From positions 1 through 64,000 of the forward strand of contig CP060757.1 in NCBI GenBank assembly GCA_023205875.1: a stretch of DNA of 64,000 bases. The letters are read 5' to 3'. The notes beneath the pieces are model-generated. The model saw nothing but the letters and a program-made list of their open reading frames with translations, did no database searches and was not told the origin of the DNA. A program made the position numbers and the translations under genes. This DNA comes from Chloropicon primus (lineage: Eukaryota > Chlorophyta > Chloropicophyceae > Chloropicales > Chloropicaceae). Of this stretch, positions 29,729 through 39,345 are shown one piece after another (the stretch's first letter is position 1; the number at the start of each line of letters is the position of its first letter).

Positions 29729-31344
29729 ATGGCTCCTTCTTCTTTGGAGGTGGCGAGGTTGGGTCTGTTCACGAGCCAGGGGTGCAAGCATTGCAGGAGG
29801 GCCAAGGCCCTGCTCAAGGAGAAGAGCATCTCGTACAAGGAGGTCGACCTCACGAAAGCACAAAGAGTCAGGAAGGCCGTCCAGGAGTACACAGGAAGGA
29901 GGACCGTCCCGCAAATCTTCATCGCGCAGAACTGCATAGGAGGAGCAGACGAGCTCTACAGGTAAGCCACACACGCACACACACTTGCTCGGCTCGGCTG
30001 GACCCCCTCGCTGACTCGCCATCGCGTGTTCTCAAAAGCTTGGAGGAGAGGGGCGAGCTGGACCGGAAGCTGAGGGAGGCGGAGGAGCGAGGACAGGCGC
30101 CCTTCCCGGTCCAAGTGGAAGCCCTCGTGTCCGAGGCGGAGGGGGACGGCGGGGACACTGGCGGCGCTGCTGCAGGCGAGGGCGAGGGATTTGACTGGAA
30201 GAGGTACGACGAGATCCTGTCGATCGCGTCGGGGTGTCCCTTTGGGTCGTCGGAGTTCGGGGCGGCCGACCTCGTGGGGCACTTCACGAGGGTCGACGGG
30301 GGTCGCGCCGCGGGGACGGAGGCCGAGGCCTGGGCCCTGGGTCAGGAGCTGTTGGACAACAGGCTGGTGGAGGTCGTCGGCGTCGGCGACGGGGCCGGCA
30401 GCAAGCACAGGTTCGGCGACGATCCGGGGGCCAGGTACCGGTTCACGTTCTCCGCGGCGAGGAAGGTCTCCTCCTCGGCGTCGGGACGGGTGTTCAACCG
30501 CGACGTGGTGTGGCCCGTCAGGGCGAGGAGCGCCCCCGTCGTCGCCGAGTCCCTGAGGACGAAGATCTTGGACCTGTACGAGACTTTCCTGTCGGAGGAC
30601 GGCAAGGCCGTGGACTACGCGGGGCTCGCGAGGAGCGGCAAGTTCGCCGACTACGTGAGGGCCACGAGCGAGCTGAGGGAGGTGGACGTTTCGGTCCTCT
30701 CCCGCCCGGAGAAGATCGCCTTCTTCGTCAACGTGTACAACGCCCTCGTGGTTCACGCCACGGCGACGGTGGGCGCCCCGGCCTCCGTCCTGGAGCGGGC
30801 CAAGTTCTTCGGGAACATCAAGTACGAGATCGGGGGCCTGGAGTACAGCTGCGACGACGTGGAGCACGGGATCCTCCGTGGGAACGCCGTCCCCCCGAGC
30901 TCCGTGCTCGCCCTGGTCGGCCTGTCCTGCCTCGCGAGTCGGACCTTCAAGAAGTCGGACCCGAGGGCCGCCCTGGCGGTGAGCCCGGTGGATCCCCGGA
31001 TCCACTTTGCCCTCGTGTGCGGCGCCAAGAGCTGCCCCCCCATCCGGCTGTACAGCGCGGAGAACCTGGAGGAGGGCCTCCAGGGCGCCGCGGAGGCCTT
31101 CTGCGAGTCCGAGGTCGTGGTGGACCTCTCGAGGAGGAGGGTCACCCTCTCCAAGATCTTCAAGTGGTACGGCAAGGACTTTGCCAAGACCGAGTCGGAC
31201 CTCCTGCAGAGGATCGAAAGGGAGTACTTTTCTGGTGGTGCGGACAACGACTTGAGCACGCTGCTTCGGGGGTCCAAGTACTCGGTCAAGTACGCCGAGT
31301 ACAACTGGGACGTCAACGACCAGGGATCTGGGACCCATGAATAA
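29729..31344 (+). CDS. Glutaredoxin-DEP-DUF547 protein, 2 exons
   Basis: Exons are 29729-29961 and 30039-31344, giving 512 residues; the 77 bp intron is the shortest seen here and rejoins ELYSLEERGELD. Residues 7-95 are a glutaredoxin: the active site is CKHCRRAKALL (CxxC), with TVPQIFI and GGADELY for glutathione binding. Residues about 140-215 look like a DEP domain. From about 265 a DUF547 domain follows (LSRPEKIAFFVNVYNALVVH, HGILRGN, PRIHFALVCGAKSCPPIR). This trio is known in plants and algae, but the biochemical role of DUF547 is unknown. A thiol-linked signalling or membrane-scaffold function is only a guess. ATG 29729 follows a purine-rich leader. Confidence 0.88.
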
Positions 31345-31650
31345 TCCTAAGGAGCCCCTAAGAATGAATCCAATCCAAACGAAACTCCAATCCAAACTCC
31401 AATCCAGGAGACAGAGAGACAGAAAACCTGCCCCGAAACATCTGCCCCCGTGAGCTCCTCGACCCAAGAGTCCCTCTGCTGCTGGTGGTCAGGCCCTTTG
31501 CCGCTAATCCGCTTGACCCTGCATTGCTCGAACTCGTCGGGCTTGCGTCCACTTCCGTAAGCCAAGGCCGCCGGATGGCTGCTGCTGCCTGCGCTGCTGC
31601 TGATGACGAGACTTGAGCCACAGAGATCCGGATCGGATAAGGCGAAGAGG
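31345..31650. other. Intergenic region upstream of riboflavin synthase
   Basis: No gene is visible. AATCCAAACTCC-type repeats lie at about 31368-31405 and GCTGCTG runs near 31577-31602. An in-frame ATG at 31603 would extend riboflavin synthase by 16 residues. Confidence 0.4.
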
Positions 31651-32481
31651 ATGACCAAGGCGCGGGTAGGTGACGTTTCGTTGGGTGGCACGAGGACGAG
31701 GACGACGACGAGGACGAGGGCCTCGCCGCCAACACCACCGCCATTAACAACAACAACAGCAGCAGCAACAACAGCAGCAGCAAGAAGAAGAAGAGGAAGA
31801 AGGTCCCAAAGAGGTTGGAGTTGTGTGACCGAGGTGTTCACGGGGATCGTGGAGGGAAAGGCGGAGGTGGCCTCGGTCGTGGACAAGGATGAGTTTCGGT
31901 CCCTGGTCCTCCGGTTTCCACCTCCTCGCGAGGAGGGAAGGAACTACCTGGAGAGGGCGCAGGTCGGGTGCTCGGTGGCGGTGAACGGGACGTGCCTCAC
32001 CGTGACGACCATCGCGGAGGAGAGGAACGAGCTCGGGTTCGACGTCATCGGGGAGACCTTGCGTCGCACCAACTTGGGAACCCTTGCAGTGGGCGACGAG
32101 TGCAACTTCGAGAGGGCGGCGAGGATCGGGGACGAGGTCGGGGGGCACAACGTGAGCGGGCACGTCCACACCAAGGCGGAGGTCAGCGAGGTGGAGCGCG
32201 TGGGGGAGAACAACGTGAGGTACCAGGTCAGGCTGCCGACTAGGGAGTACATCAAGTACGTGCTGCCCAAGGGCTACATCGCGGTCGACGGCATCTCCCT
32301 CACGGTGGGCGAGGTGGACGACCAGGAGGGAACCTTCAACCTGTACCTGATCCCGGAGACCCTCAGGGTCACGACCCTGGGAACGAAGACGCCGGGCAGC
32401 GCGGTGAACGTGGAGGTCGACGCCCAGACCCAGGCCATCGTCGACACCGTCGAGAAGATGAGGCAGAGGGGGGACTTTTAG
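31651..32481 (+). CDS. Riboflavin synthase, alpha-type
   Basis: A 276-residue intronless protein that should convert two 6,7-dimethyl-8-ribityllumazine molecules to riboflavin plus the pyrimidine substrate, the last step of riboflavin synthesis (plastid in plants). After about 60 Thr/Ala/Arg-rich residues, likely a transit peptide, two lumazine-binding barrels follow: the first begins VFTGIVEGKAEV and contains SVAVNGTCLTV and FDVIGETLRRT, the second begins NVSGHVHTKAEV with YIAVDGISLTV and YLIPETLRVTTLG. The end matches bacterial RibE proteins, whose two domains are similar. ATG 31651 directly follows a purine-rich stretch; ATG 31603 is the alternative. Confidence 0.94.
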   Translation: MTKARVGDVSLGGTRTRTTTRTRASPPTPPPLTTTTAAATTAAARRRRGRRSQRGWSCVTEVFTGIVEGKAEVASVVDKDEFRSLVLRFPPPREEGRNYLERAQVGCSVAVNGTCLTVTTIAEERNELGFDVIGETLRRTNLGTLAVGDECNFERAARIGDEVGGHNVSGHVHTKAEVSEVERVGENNVRYQVRLPTREYIKYVLPKGYIAVDGISLTVGEVDDQEGTFNLYLIPETLRVTTLGTKTPGSAVNVEVDAQTQAIVDTVEKMRQRGDF

Positions 32482-32976
32482 TAGTAGCCTCGTAGTAGCC
32501 TCGTAGCAGTAGTAGCAGGGGGGGGGGGGCGATTGGCGACTGGTTGGGCCTTTCCTCTCCTGGATGAATACGAATAATGAGAGGAGGAGGACTTGCTTGG
32601 TTAGGAGGGCGGCGGTGGCGGTGGCGGTGGCGGTGACGAAGAATCCTCGTTCTCTTCGATCCCCTCGGTCCGCTGTCCTCTTGGCAAAGAAAGAAGAGGC
32701 TTGAAAGCTTTGCTTCCGAGAGGGATAACGATAACGATAACGATAACGCCAGGGGTGTGTTGTGGTTTCCGTTGTTCGTTCTTGTACCATGTGTTTCCCC
32801 TAATCGACAACCTCGTGTGTATGTGATCCTCCTCCTCCTCCTGTGTTCCGCCTTGCTCTCCCCTCCATCCCCTGGTGGCCCTCGTCCTCGTCCTGTCCTC
32901 CGAAGGAAGGGCTCGGCGGTGGAGAAGAGGAAGAGGAGAGGAGAGGAGAGGAGAGGAGAGGAGAGGAGAGGGAGAG
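32482..32976. other. Intergenic region with G-run and GA leader
   Basis: No gene is visible. A run of about 12 G lies near 32518-32529, (GGTGGC)n at about 32609-32634 and (ATAACG)n at about 32725-32748. A (GAGAG)n tract at about 32933-32976 abuts the start codon of the folate-receptor-like gene. The region also includes CTCCTC runs near 32826-32842. Confidence 0.5.
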
Positions 32977-34005
32977 ATGTGGAGGAAGGGCGGAGGGAAC
33001 CTGAACCTGAACCTGAACCTGAACCTGGTGGCATTGGTATTTATTATCTTTGTCCTTGTCGTCGGGCCAGCAGAAGCCTGGTTCGGTGGAGGCAAAGGGA
33101 AAGGGAAGGGGAAAGGTCCTGCAGTGTGTGTGTCCAAGGCGAATTGGGCAAAGTACGAGCGTCATGGCAAGGTTCCGAGGCATCAGAAGGACTTGACGTA
33201 TTGCTCAAGGTGGAGGGAGGACACGTGTTGCGATGCGGAGCAGACGAACAGGGCCAGGACGCTTTACTCGACCATGGACTACAGGACGACTTCCAAGGGA
33301 TGCCGTGAGGTTTGGCAACTTCTGCAGTGCTCCGTGTGCAGCCCTCACGTCGGTGTCGTGAATGCGACGGGTGGAAGGGAGAGCAAGGGCGGGAAGTCGA
33401 TAGAGGAGGAGGATTTTCACCACAGGGTCCCCTTGACGAGGGAGTTTTGCGACAGGGTTTACTCCGAGTGCGAGACGAGTCAGTTTGCGGGCGACGAGGA
33501 TTACGCCATCAGGGGGTGCAGCCCGGACAAGGACGTGGTGTGCTCCAAACTGAAGCACTGGAACGTGTCTCCCCGGGAGTTTTGCGAGATGGCGGGGTTC
33601 AGGGTGTGCGGCTACGGCGGCGACGAGGACGACCTCTTTGCGACGGAGGACGATGAGGGGTACTGCTACGACGGCGAGGAGCACACGGAGGAGGGACTGA
33701 AGAGGGAGAAGCAGAAGGAGCGCCAGTGGCAGAAGAAGCAAAGGAGCTACAAGAGCTCGAGGAGGAGGCTTGGGATCAAGGGCAGGGGATTCTTCCGAAG
33801 GGTGTTCGGCAAGGAGAGGGAGAAGCAAGCCAGGGAGGCCGCGTTGGTCGGAGCACTCGTCGCCGGATCAGCCGCGGCGTTTTACCTTTACAGGAGGAGG
33901 AAGAGAGAAGCAAGAAAGGGGTATTACTACGACGCGGGCAGGACCAAAGTCATAAGGAAGCTGCAGAAGGACTTGAACGAAGCAAACGCGGCCAAGAGGA
34001 AATGA
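32977..34005 (+). CDS. Folate-receptor-like single-pass membrane protein
   Basis: A 342-residue protein. Residues 10-30 are hydrophobic (LVALVFIIFVLVVGPAEA) and end in a likely signal-peptidase site. The ectodomain (about 45-215) has 15 or so Cys in a folate-receptor/riboflavin-binding-like pattern: YCSRWREDTCCDAEQTNRA, LLQCSVCSPHVGV, and TREFCDRVYSECETSQF. A Lys/Arg-rich linker follows, then a membrane helix (EAALVGALVAGSAAAFYLYRR, about 283-300) and a basic cytosolic tail. It could bind a small ligand or serve in adhesion; the ligand is unknown. Asn-encoded NLNLNL repeats at the start come from an AACCTG microsatellite. ATG 32977 abuts a GA-rich leader. Confidence 0.78.
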   Translation: MWRKGGGNLNLNLNLNLVALVFIIFVLVVGPAEAWFGGGKGKGKGKGPAVCVSKANWAKYERHGKVPRHQKDLTYCSRWREDTCCDAEQTNRARTLYSTMDYRTTSKGCREVWQLLQCSVCSPHVGVVNATGGRESKGGKSIEEEDFHHRVPLTREFCDRVYSECETSQFAGDEDYAIRGCSPDKDVVCSKLKHWNVSPREFCEMAGFRVCGYGGDEDDLFATEDDEGYCYDGEEHTEEGLKREKQKERQWQKKQRSYKSSRRRLGIKGRGFFRRVFGKEREKQAREAALVGALVAGSAAAFYLYRRRKREARKGYYYDAGRTKVIRKLQKDLNEANAAKRK

Positions 34006-34410
34006 AAGTGAAAAGGAAAAGGTGATTAGGGTGGGGCGTTAGGCGCTCGAGGGAGAGAAGGCGGGTGGTTGAACCTGTTGAGCTTCACCAAAGCAATTGG
34101 AACAGCTAATTTATCATATAAGAATTTTTCCCTTTTTCTTTTCGCCATCTCGACAACTGTGTGTGTACCGCAACGCACCGAGGTGCCCGCCGCGCGCAAG
34201 CGAGCGTCTCTGGGCCCCGGGGGGGGGGTCGACCTCGTGTGTCTCAGAGGTAATCAATGTTAATCTTCAATTCATGCAATTTCGATTCTTGCCCTCGATG
34301 TTGTGCGCCGCGCTCCTCCTGCGGTGTTGTCCGCTGTGTGTGTTTGTGTGTGTTCCAAAACGTTTCCTTTGATTTGCTTCAAAACCTTTGCCTTGCCCCC
34401 GTTCACTCAT
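34006..34410. other. Convergent intergenic region, no gene seen
   Basis: This lies between the 3' ends of the folate-receptor-like and BELL genes. It has a T-rich stretch at about 34125-34145, a G9 run near 34219 and (TG)n near 34337-34351. I see no coding or RNA gene. Confidence 0.45.
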
Positions 34411-35868
34411 TCAACTTTCCCCGAGAAAGTCCCCCCTTTCGCTCTCCAGCTCCCTCTTCAGCTGCACTTTCTTCTCCTTCATCTTCCTCTCCGCCCACTC
34501 GTCGGTCATCATGAAAGCGACCTTGGCCCGCGGATCCTCCGCCTCCTTGACCTTGTGGTACTTGTCCAGGAGGGCCCTGTGGTTCAGCTCGGCCCCCTTG
34601 TCCCCCCCGTCCCCCTGGCTCCCGATCGATCTCAAGTTGGACTCGACCCTCTCCTTCATCTGGCTGAAGATGGCCTCGACCTTGGGCTTCCACAGCCTCA
34701 TCCTCGCGTTGATGAACCACGTGTTCACCTGTACGACATCCAAACCGAGCTCGTTCGCGAGGTTCCCCTTCTGGGTCTCGCTCGGGTAAGGGTTGTCAAA
34801 GTGGTCGTACAGGTACTCCTTGAGGCCTCTCACCGCCTTCCTGGGGAGGTTCATCCCCCTGTTCCTCTTCGGGGCCCTCGCCGTCATCGTCGGCATCGTC
34901 CTCAGGTCCGAGGACGGGGGCTCCATCACCCCGAGCTGGGGGAACAGCAGGTGCTGCTTCAGGTCCCTGAGGTCCACGGTCTCCCCGCCCGCGGCGGTCC
35001 CCGCGGACTGCTGCTGCTTGAGCTGCTGAATCAGGGCGTTGAGCTGCTCCTGCTGCCGGCTCACGGCTTGGGCAGCCAGGTTGCTCAGCATGGGGGACGG
35101 GGTCTGCGGAGTCAGCAGGCGGTGGTCCCCCGCCGCGGCGGAGTCCGCCTCCGTCGTGGGCGTCTTCGGCCCCAGCAAGAGGGACGACGACGAAGCAGCG
35201 GCGGCAGCGGCAGCAGCAGCAGCAGCGGAGGCGGAGTCCTTCTGCAGGGCCCTGCTGAGGATGTCCGTAACCGACTGCTCCAGCACGCTGTGCTGCTGCT
35301 TGTGGCGGTGGTCCCGGAGGCTGGCGATGCCCGCAAGGGTGGCCGCCCCCGCGGACTGGTTGATGAGCTTGGCCAGGACCTCGTTCAGCTGCCTGGCCCG
35401 AAGGCACTCCTCCTGCCACATCCTGCTCTCCCTCTCGTGCCTCTCGGCCTCTTCCTTGTACTTGAGGAGCTCCGAGACGATGAGGTGGACTTGGGCGTTG
35501 AAGCTGATGAAGCTGCCGCTGCTGCTCGGCACAGCCGTCGTCATCGTCGCTGCCGTCGTCGCACCACCACCAGCAGCAGCAGCAGTGGGCGAGGACAAGG
35601 GGAGCAAGTTCTCCGTGTCGTGCTCCCCGCAGGACCTCGACCTCTTGGGCGGCGGTGGCGGTGGATTCTCGAGCGCCATCGTGGTGGTCTCTGCGCTGTT
35701 CAAGCTCCTGACCCTCCCCGCTTCCGCCAGTGGCGGCGGCTGGTGCGAAGTACTCCCCATGGTCATGGACTTGATGACCCCCTCGAAGAGCTCCTGGTGC
35801 CTCGTTCTCGCCAAGTCGTAGTGGTGGCCCTCCTTCCCCTCCTCCAGCCCCCCTGGTGGTGTCTTCAT
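34411..35868 (-). CDS. BELL-class TALE homeodomain protein
   Basis: A 485-residue intronless transcription factor. The homeodomain lies at about residues 350-412: NLPRKAVRGLKEYLYDHF, then the three-residue loop signature NPYPSE, and helix 3 WFINARMRLWKP, with the WF.N.R core and the BELL-like RLWKP end. Upstream is a helical region (about 130-190: FISFNAQVHLIVSELLKY...) that may be the BELL dimerisation part. Poly-Ala (about 13 residues), poly-Pro and poly-Q tracts come from trinucleotide runs. In Chlamydomonas, BELL (GSP1) and KNOX (GSM1) proteins pair after gamete fusion to start the zygote programme, so this gene hints at a sexual cycle; a KNOX partner is not in the window. ATG 35868 is the first ATG; the frame is open further upstream without one. 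Confidence 0.87.
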   Translation of the reverse strand: MKTPPGGLEEGKEGHHYDLARTRHQELFEGVIKSMTMGSTSHQPPPLAEAGRVRSLNSAETTTMALENPPPPPPKRSRSCGEHDTENLLPLSSPTAAAAGGGATTAATMTTAVPSSSGSFISFNAQVHLIVSELLKYKEEAERHERESRMWQEECLRARQLNEVLAKLINQSAGAATLAGIASLRDHRHKQQHSVLEQSVTDILSRALQKDSASAAAAAAAAAAASSSSLLLGPKTPTTEADSAAAGDHRLLTPQTPSPMLSNLAAQAVSRQQEQLNALIQQLKQQQSAGTAAGGETVDLRDLKQHLLFPQLGVMEPPSSDLRTMPTMTARAPKRNRGMNLPRKAVRGLKEYLYDHFDNPYPSETQKGNLANELGLDVVQVNTWFINARMRLWKPKVEAIFSQMKERVESNLRSIGSQGDGGDKGAELNHRALLDKYHKVKEAEDPRAKVAFMMTDEWAERKMKEKKVQLKRELESERGDFLGES

Positions 35869-36748
35869 GAGAGCGAGAGAGTGCGCGCACTCGCGAGAGG
35901 GGGAGGGACACCGCACCCTCGTGAAGCCCTCCTGTTGTTTGAAGCCCTCAAGGTTGTGGTTGTGGTGTTCGTCTTCGTTGGTGTTTGTTTGTTGTCGCGG
36001 CGCCGCAGCAGTTTTGTGTTTGTTTTTTTGTTTCTCCCTGAGTGTTGTGGTTTTCCTTGGCGAAGTTGGCGGGAAGAATAGAGACGTCAGTTAAATTCCT
36101 ACGTAATACGGGAAGCCTTTTTCCTTTGGGGAAACGAAGAATTTATTCGGTGGAGACAATGGACACGAAAACGGAGATGCAGGACGGAGGAAGGGCAGGA
36201 CGGAGGAAGGGCAGGACGGAGGAAGGGCGGGATGGGGGGGAGGGGAGGGAACAGGGGGAGGGAGGGAAGGGAGGGAGGCATTGTCTCTTGCACTTTGCAA
36301 TGAAACACATCACTCGCTCACTTTTCTTGCCATAGACAGAGAGGATGGATGGATGGATGGATGGATGGATGGATGGATGGATGGATGGGATAGAGTAGCG
36401 CGGATGGCTCTCTCCATTCGAAGGCGTTTCGATTCGCATGGGGGAGGGCCGCACAGATTACGATCGAAGGTACTTGGGGGTTACTCCTGCGGGGTTACCC
36501 TTGCGGGATGGTATCGTATTAATCACGATGATGACAGCAAACGTAGACGCAGCGTAGCCGTAGCTCTGGCGAAGTCCTGCGGGTGCGTCCATGAGTGTGA
36601 TCGCTCTCACCAGCGATCACACGAGGATATTTGCAATTTGCTAAACTGAGTGTATGTGTGTGTGAATATGGTCCGGTAACCGCTCACGCAAACAGGTCCA
36701 CACTTATACTTCTAGGGTAGTATGTAACTGGATACATGCCACGCCTTG
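35869..36748. other. Intergenic region: minisatellite, microsatellite, hairpin
   Basis: No gene is visible in 880 bp. A 16-bp unit (ACGGAGGAAGGGCAGG) is repeated about three times at 36184-36231. (GGAT)n lies at about 36343-36389. A perfect inverted repeat with 11-bp arms lies at 36595-36622. The 36400-36660 part is less repetitive than the rest and has no open frame of note. Confidence 0.55.
36595..36622. other. Perfect 11-bp stem / 6-nt loop hairpin
   Basis: The arms GTGTGATCGCT (36595-36605) and AGCGATCACAC (36612-36622) are exact reverse complements around a 6-base loop, CTCACC. The hairpin lies 127 bp past the 3' end of the aminotransferase-side gene start region, outside coding sequence. 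It could be part of a structured RNA or a chance palindrome. Confidence 0.55.
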
Positions 36749-37882
36749 TCACTCGTCGTGGTGGATCCATAACGTGATTGTGTCCCTCACGCTCGGGTCC
36801 GAAAAGTGTTGGCGCAAGTGTTCTTCCAGGGCCAGAGTCAACCGGCCGCGAGAGTCCCAGAAACGCAGCTCGGAGGTCAGGGTGCTTCCACTCTCCTGCA
36901 TTGGTGAGGAGACCACCACATTCACCGGCTGAATTCCCTTCACCGCGTTGGTGACGAAGGCCTCCTCCCATCGGTCGGCCTCGGACACGGACAAGGGCCT
37001 CTCGACGGTGGGAACACCCAGCTCCCTCTCCGCGATTTCGATGACGGCCTGCCTGGCAATGCCGGGGAGGATGCCTCGGGAGATGGGGCAGGTCACGAGC
37101 TGATGATTCTCCCACTTCCCTCGACCTCGGCTCCCGTCGCCATCGCCGTCGAGTCGTTCCACCACGAAAAAAGATGATTTCATCCCCTCCAGTACCTCCC
37201 CCTCGTCCGAAACCAAGAGAACCTCAGTCAAGCCTTGGTGCTGCTCCCGGGCCCGTACGAGGTCCCTCTCCAAGCCGAGGCGCTCCGACGCCCACTGGCA
37301 CGACTTTGCTTGGGGCGTCGGCCGCTCGTGCTGCCTCAGGAGGAGGCCCGCCGGTGCGGTCACCCCAGTGAGTGGAGGCGGCGGAAGCGTGAACAAATGG
37401 GCAAGGCAAGACAATCCTTTCGCCTGATCTCCCGGCCGCACCACCAACGTCAGCATATCCACGGCGGATCTACCACCCGTCCCTCGTGTCCTGCTTCTCC
37501 CTCTCAGACGCAGCACCGCCTCCACGGTCGCCCTCGAGGCTTCCTCCACGGCCTCCTCCAATCCACCCTCGCCCCCCGCGATGCAGTGGTCCGGGTAAAG
37601 CCACCGCATGGACTCCACTAGCCTCTCCGCGTGCCTCCTCCACAAGGGAAGCACCCACCTCTCTCCAACCTCCTCCTCCTCCAGCGGATGACAAGCGGCA
37701 TCATCATCGTCATCGTCGTCATCATCATCATAGGAGGTTCCCTCGACCTCGTTTCCCGTCCAGCGGAACACCGTCATCGCGGTGTACGCTCCATCACCAA
37801 CCCACCTCAAGAAGCTCCCCGGCGTCTCCACCTTTCCCTCCTCCACCTCCACCTCCTTCCCATCCACCACCACCAGCATCAT
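36749..37882 (-). CDS. Class IV PLP-dependent aminotransferase
   Basis: A 377-residue intronless protein of aminotransferase fold type IV, the family of branched-chain and D-amino-acid transaminases and 4-amino-4-deoxychorismate lyase. It carries PTPQAKSCQW with the likely PLP-binding Lys, TEVLLVSDEGEVLEGMKSSF, and TCPISRGILPGIARQAVIEI, the phosphate-binding part. Substrate cannot be fixed; ADC lyase-like or D-alanine-type activity are both possible. A poly-Asp stretch of 10 residues near position 52 is encoded by a (GAT)n microsatellite at about 37702-37731 and may vary between strains. The leader has (GATGAG)n repeats. It is divergent from ABITRAM. Confidence 0.82.
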   Translation of the reverse strand: MMLVVVDGKEVEVEEGKVETPGSFLRWVGDGAYTAMTVFRWTGNEVEGTSYDDDDDDDDDDAACHPLEEEEVGERWVLPLWRRHAERLVESMRWLYPDHCIAGGEGGLEEAVEEASRATVEAVLRLRGRSRTRGTGGRSAVDMLTLVVRPGDQAKGLSCLAHLFTLPPPPLTGVTAPAGLLLRQHERPTPQAKSCQWASERLGLERDLVRAREQHQGLTEVLLVSDEGEVLEGMKSSFFVVERLDGDGDGSRGRGKWENHQLVTCPISRGILPGIARQAVIEIAERELGVPTVERPLSVSEADRWEEAFVTNAVKGIQPVNVVVSSPMQESGSTLTSELRFWDSRGRLTLALEEHLRQHFSDPSVRDTITLWIHHDE

Positions 37883-38271
37883 CGTCCCATCATCCTCATC
37901 ATCCTCATCATCCTCATCACAACGTCAAGCTGGTTCCGTGCGTCCGTGTCCCTTGTGACCTATCGTTGGAAAGGTCTTGAGACGCGCTACGCGATGGAAC
38001 GTGTCCCCCCTCCGCCTCTGCGCTCCCCTTCCTTCCATTGCACGAAACCTCCTCCTCCGTCGCCCGTCTCGTCCGCCGGCCACAATCCCCTTCACTGGGG
38101 TCGACCGAGGACGGCGCGCGACGAGGCGAACGGCGGGGAGGACGGCAACGCGGCGTGGAGGAGCGGGGAGGGAGTGAAGTAGGCGTCAAGTCATTCGCAC
38201 GATCTTTCGAACGAGCCCTCGCTCGTCCGAAATGGCCGAGTATTGGTGACCGAGGGAGGAGTTTTGATTGG
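37883..38271. promoter_or_regulatory. Divergent promoter, aminotransferase / ABITRAM
   Basis: (TCATCC)n runs lie at about 37884-37916, i.e. GATGAG repeats in the aminotransferase leader. No other repeat or gene is visible; an open frame extends upstream of ABITRAM from 38038 without domain-like text. Confidence 0.4.
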
Positions 38272-38937
38272 ATGGCGGCTGAGACCATGGAGATGGAGAT
38301 GGCGTTGGTGGAGAGAGCGATGGACTTGTTGGGGACGACGCGGTTGCCGTGGGAGGAGGAAGGGAGCGGAGCATGGAGGCACAGATTGGTCAATGCCCCG
38401 GATGGCGTGGGTTGGGAAGGACCGCTGAGGACGTACGTGGAGAGGACCTGGGACAAGAGGTACTACCTCAGGGATGGGGATGGGGATAGGTATGCGTACT
38501 TGCATCCGAACGGGATTTGCGTGTTGGGTTTTGCGCCAACGCACGAGGCGGTGGTTCTGGCGAGGAAGGCCAAGGGGAGCCAAGTGTGTTTGGAGTATAA
38601 CAGGAAGTGGGACACGACCAAGGAGTTTCAATTTGCTGGCAAGCAGAGGAAGAACGCGCCCATCTTGCAGGAGAACACGGAGGTGTGCAATCTCAGAGTG
38701 GGCCGAAAGATATTCTCCGTGCGATGCGGAGTGCAGGCGAGGCTGCTGGAGCTCAATGGGAAGCTGGTCCGCGGCGGGGAGGAGGCCGCGCTGTGGCACC
38801 AAAGGCCTGCCACTGAAGGATGGTTAGCTATCGTCCAGCTGCTGTGCAAGCCTGAAGAGATCGTGGAGGCGACGGTGTCGATGGAGGAGTACGTGAAAGA
38901 GAGGGAGGACGATCTCAAGGGTTTGTTCGAGCCGTAG
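38272..38937 (+). CDS. ABITRAM: ABITRAM (FAM206A/Simiate) homologue
   Basis: A 221-residue protein of the ABITRAM family, a biotinyl/lipoyl-domain-like small protein found in animals, plants and algae and described in mammals as an actin-binding transcription modulator. The core matches from memory: TYVERTWDKRYYL, HPNGICVLGFAPTHEAV, SVRCGVQARLLELNGKL and RPATEGWLAIVQ. The role in algae is unknown. The start at 38272 (MAAETMEME) is the first Met in a plausible context; the frame is open further upstream. Eleven bases after the stop is a consensus splice donor (CACAG|GTAAGT at 38948) with a good acceptor at 39208-39209, so a 3'-UTR intron of 262 bp is likely. Confidence 0.85.
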   Translation: MAAETMEMEMALVERAMDLLGTTRLPWEEEGSGAWRHRLVNAPDGVGWEGPLRTYVERTWDKRYYLRDGDGDRYAYLHPNGICVLGFAPTHEAVVLARKAKGSQVCLEYNRKWDTTKEFQFAGKQRKNAPILQENTEVCNLRVGRKIFSVRCGVQARLLELNGKLVRGGEEAALWHQRPATEGWLAIVQLLCKPEEIVEATVSMEEYVKEREDDLKGLFEP

Positions 38938-39345
38938 CTCGTCACAGGTAAGTGGGCACACGAGGACGATTTGGCAGCGAGGGAACGTTGTGCTTGTGCG
39001 TGGTGTGGTGCGACGCCTTTCGTTGTTGGCTCTCTTCGTTGACCTACATGAACCAATGATTGCTAGAGTTTCATAGAAGCCATAAAGAAGCACCAAGAGA
39101 AGAATTTCTGATGACCCGCGGTCCTCACCCTTCACTAGATTGCGATCAGCTCCTTTTGGAACATGTTTTCTGAACATCATCATCAAGCCTTTTGCCTTTT
39201 TCCTTTCAGCTGCTCGGACAGGAACGGCCGACCGACGTAAAGAATGGAAAGCTATCTATTATTCTATGTGAACACCACCAGGGGGTGGTTGTGGTTGTGT
39301 ATTACTATGATATGATTGGGCCCAATTCTTCCGTTCCTTGCTTCT
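38938..39345. other. Convergent 3' region with probable 3'-UTR intron
   Basis: Between the 3' ends of ABITRAM and NOLC1. It holds a likely 3'-UTR intron of ABITRAM at 38948-39209 (GTAAGT to a T-rich TTTCAG). No other gene is visible. Confidence 0.5.

Noticed and set aside
36528-36650. C/D-box snoRNA candidate
   Set aside because: ATGATGA and CTGA are present, but there is no terminal stem pairing next to the boxes and no clear guide; kept only as a weak note in the hairpin finding.
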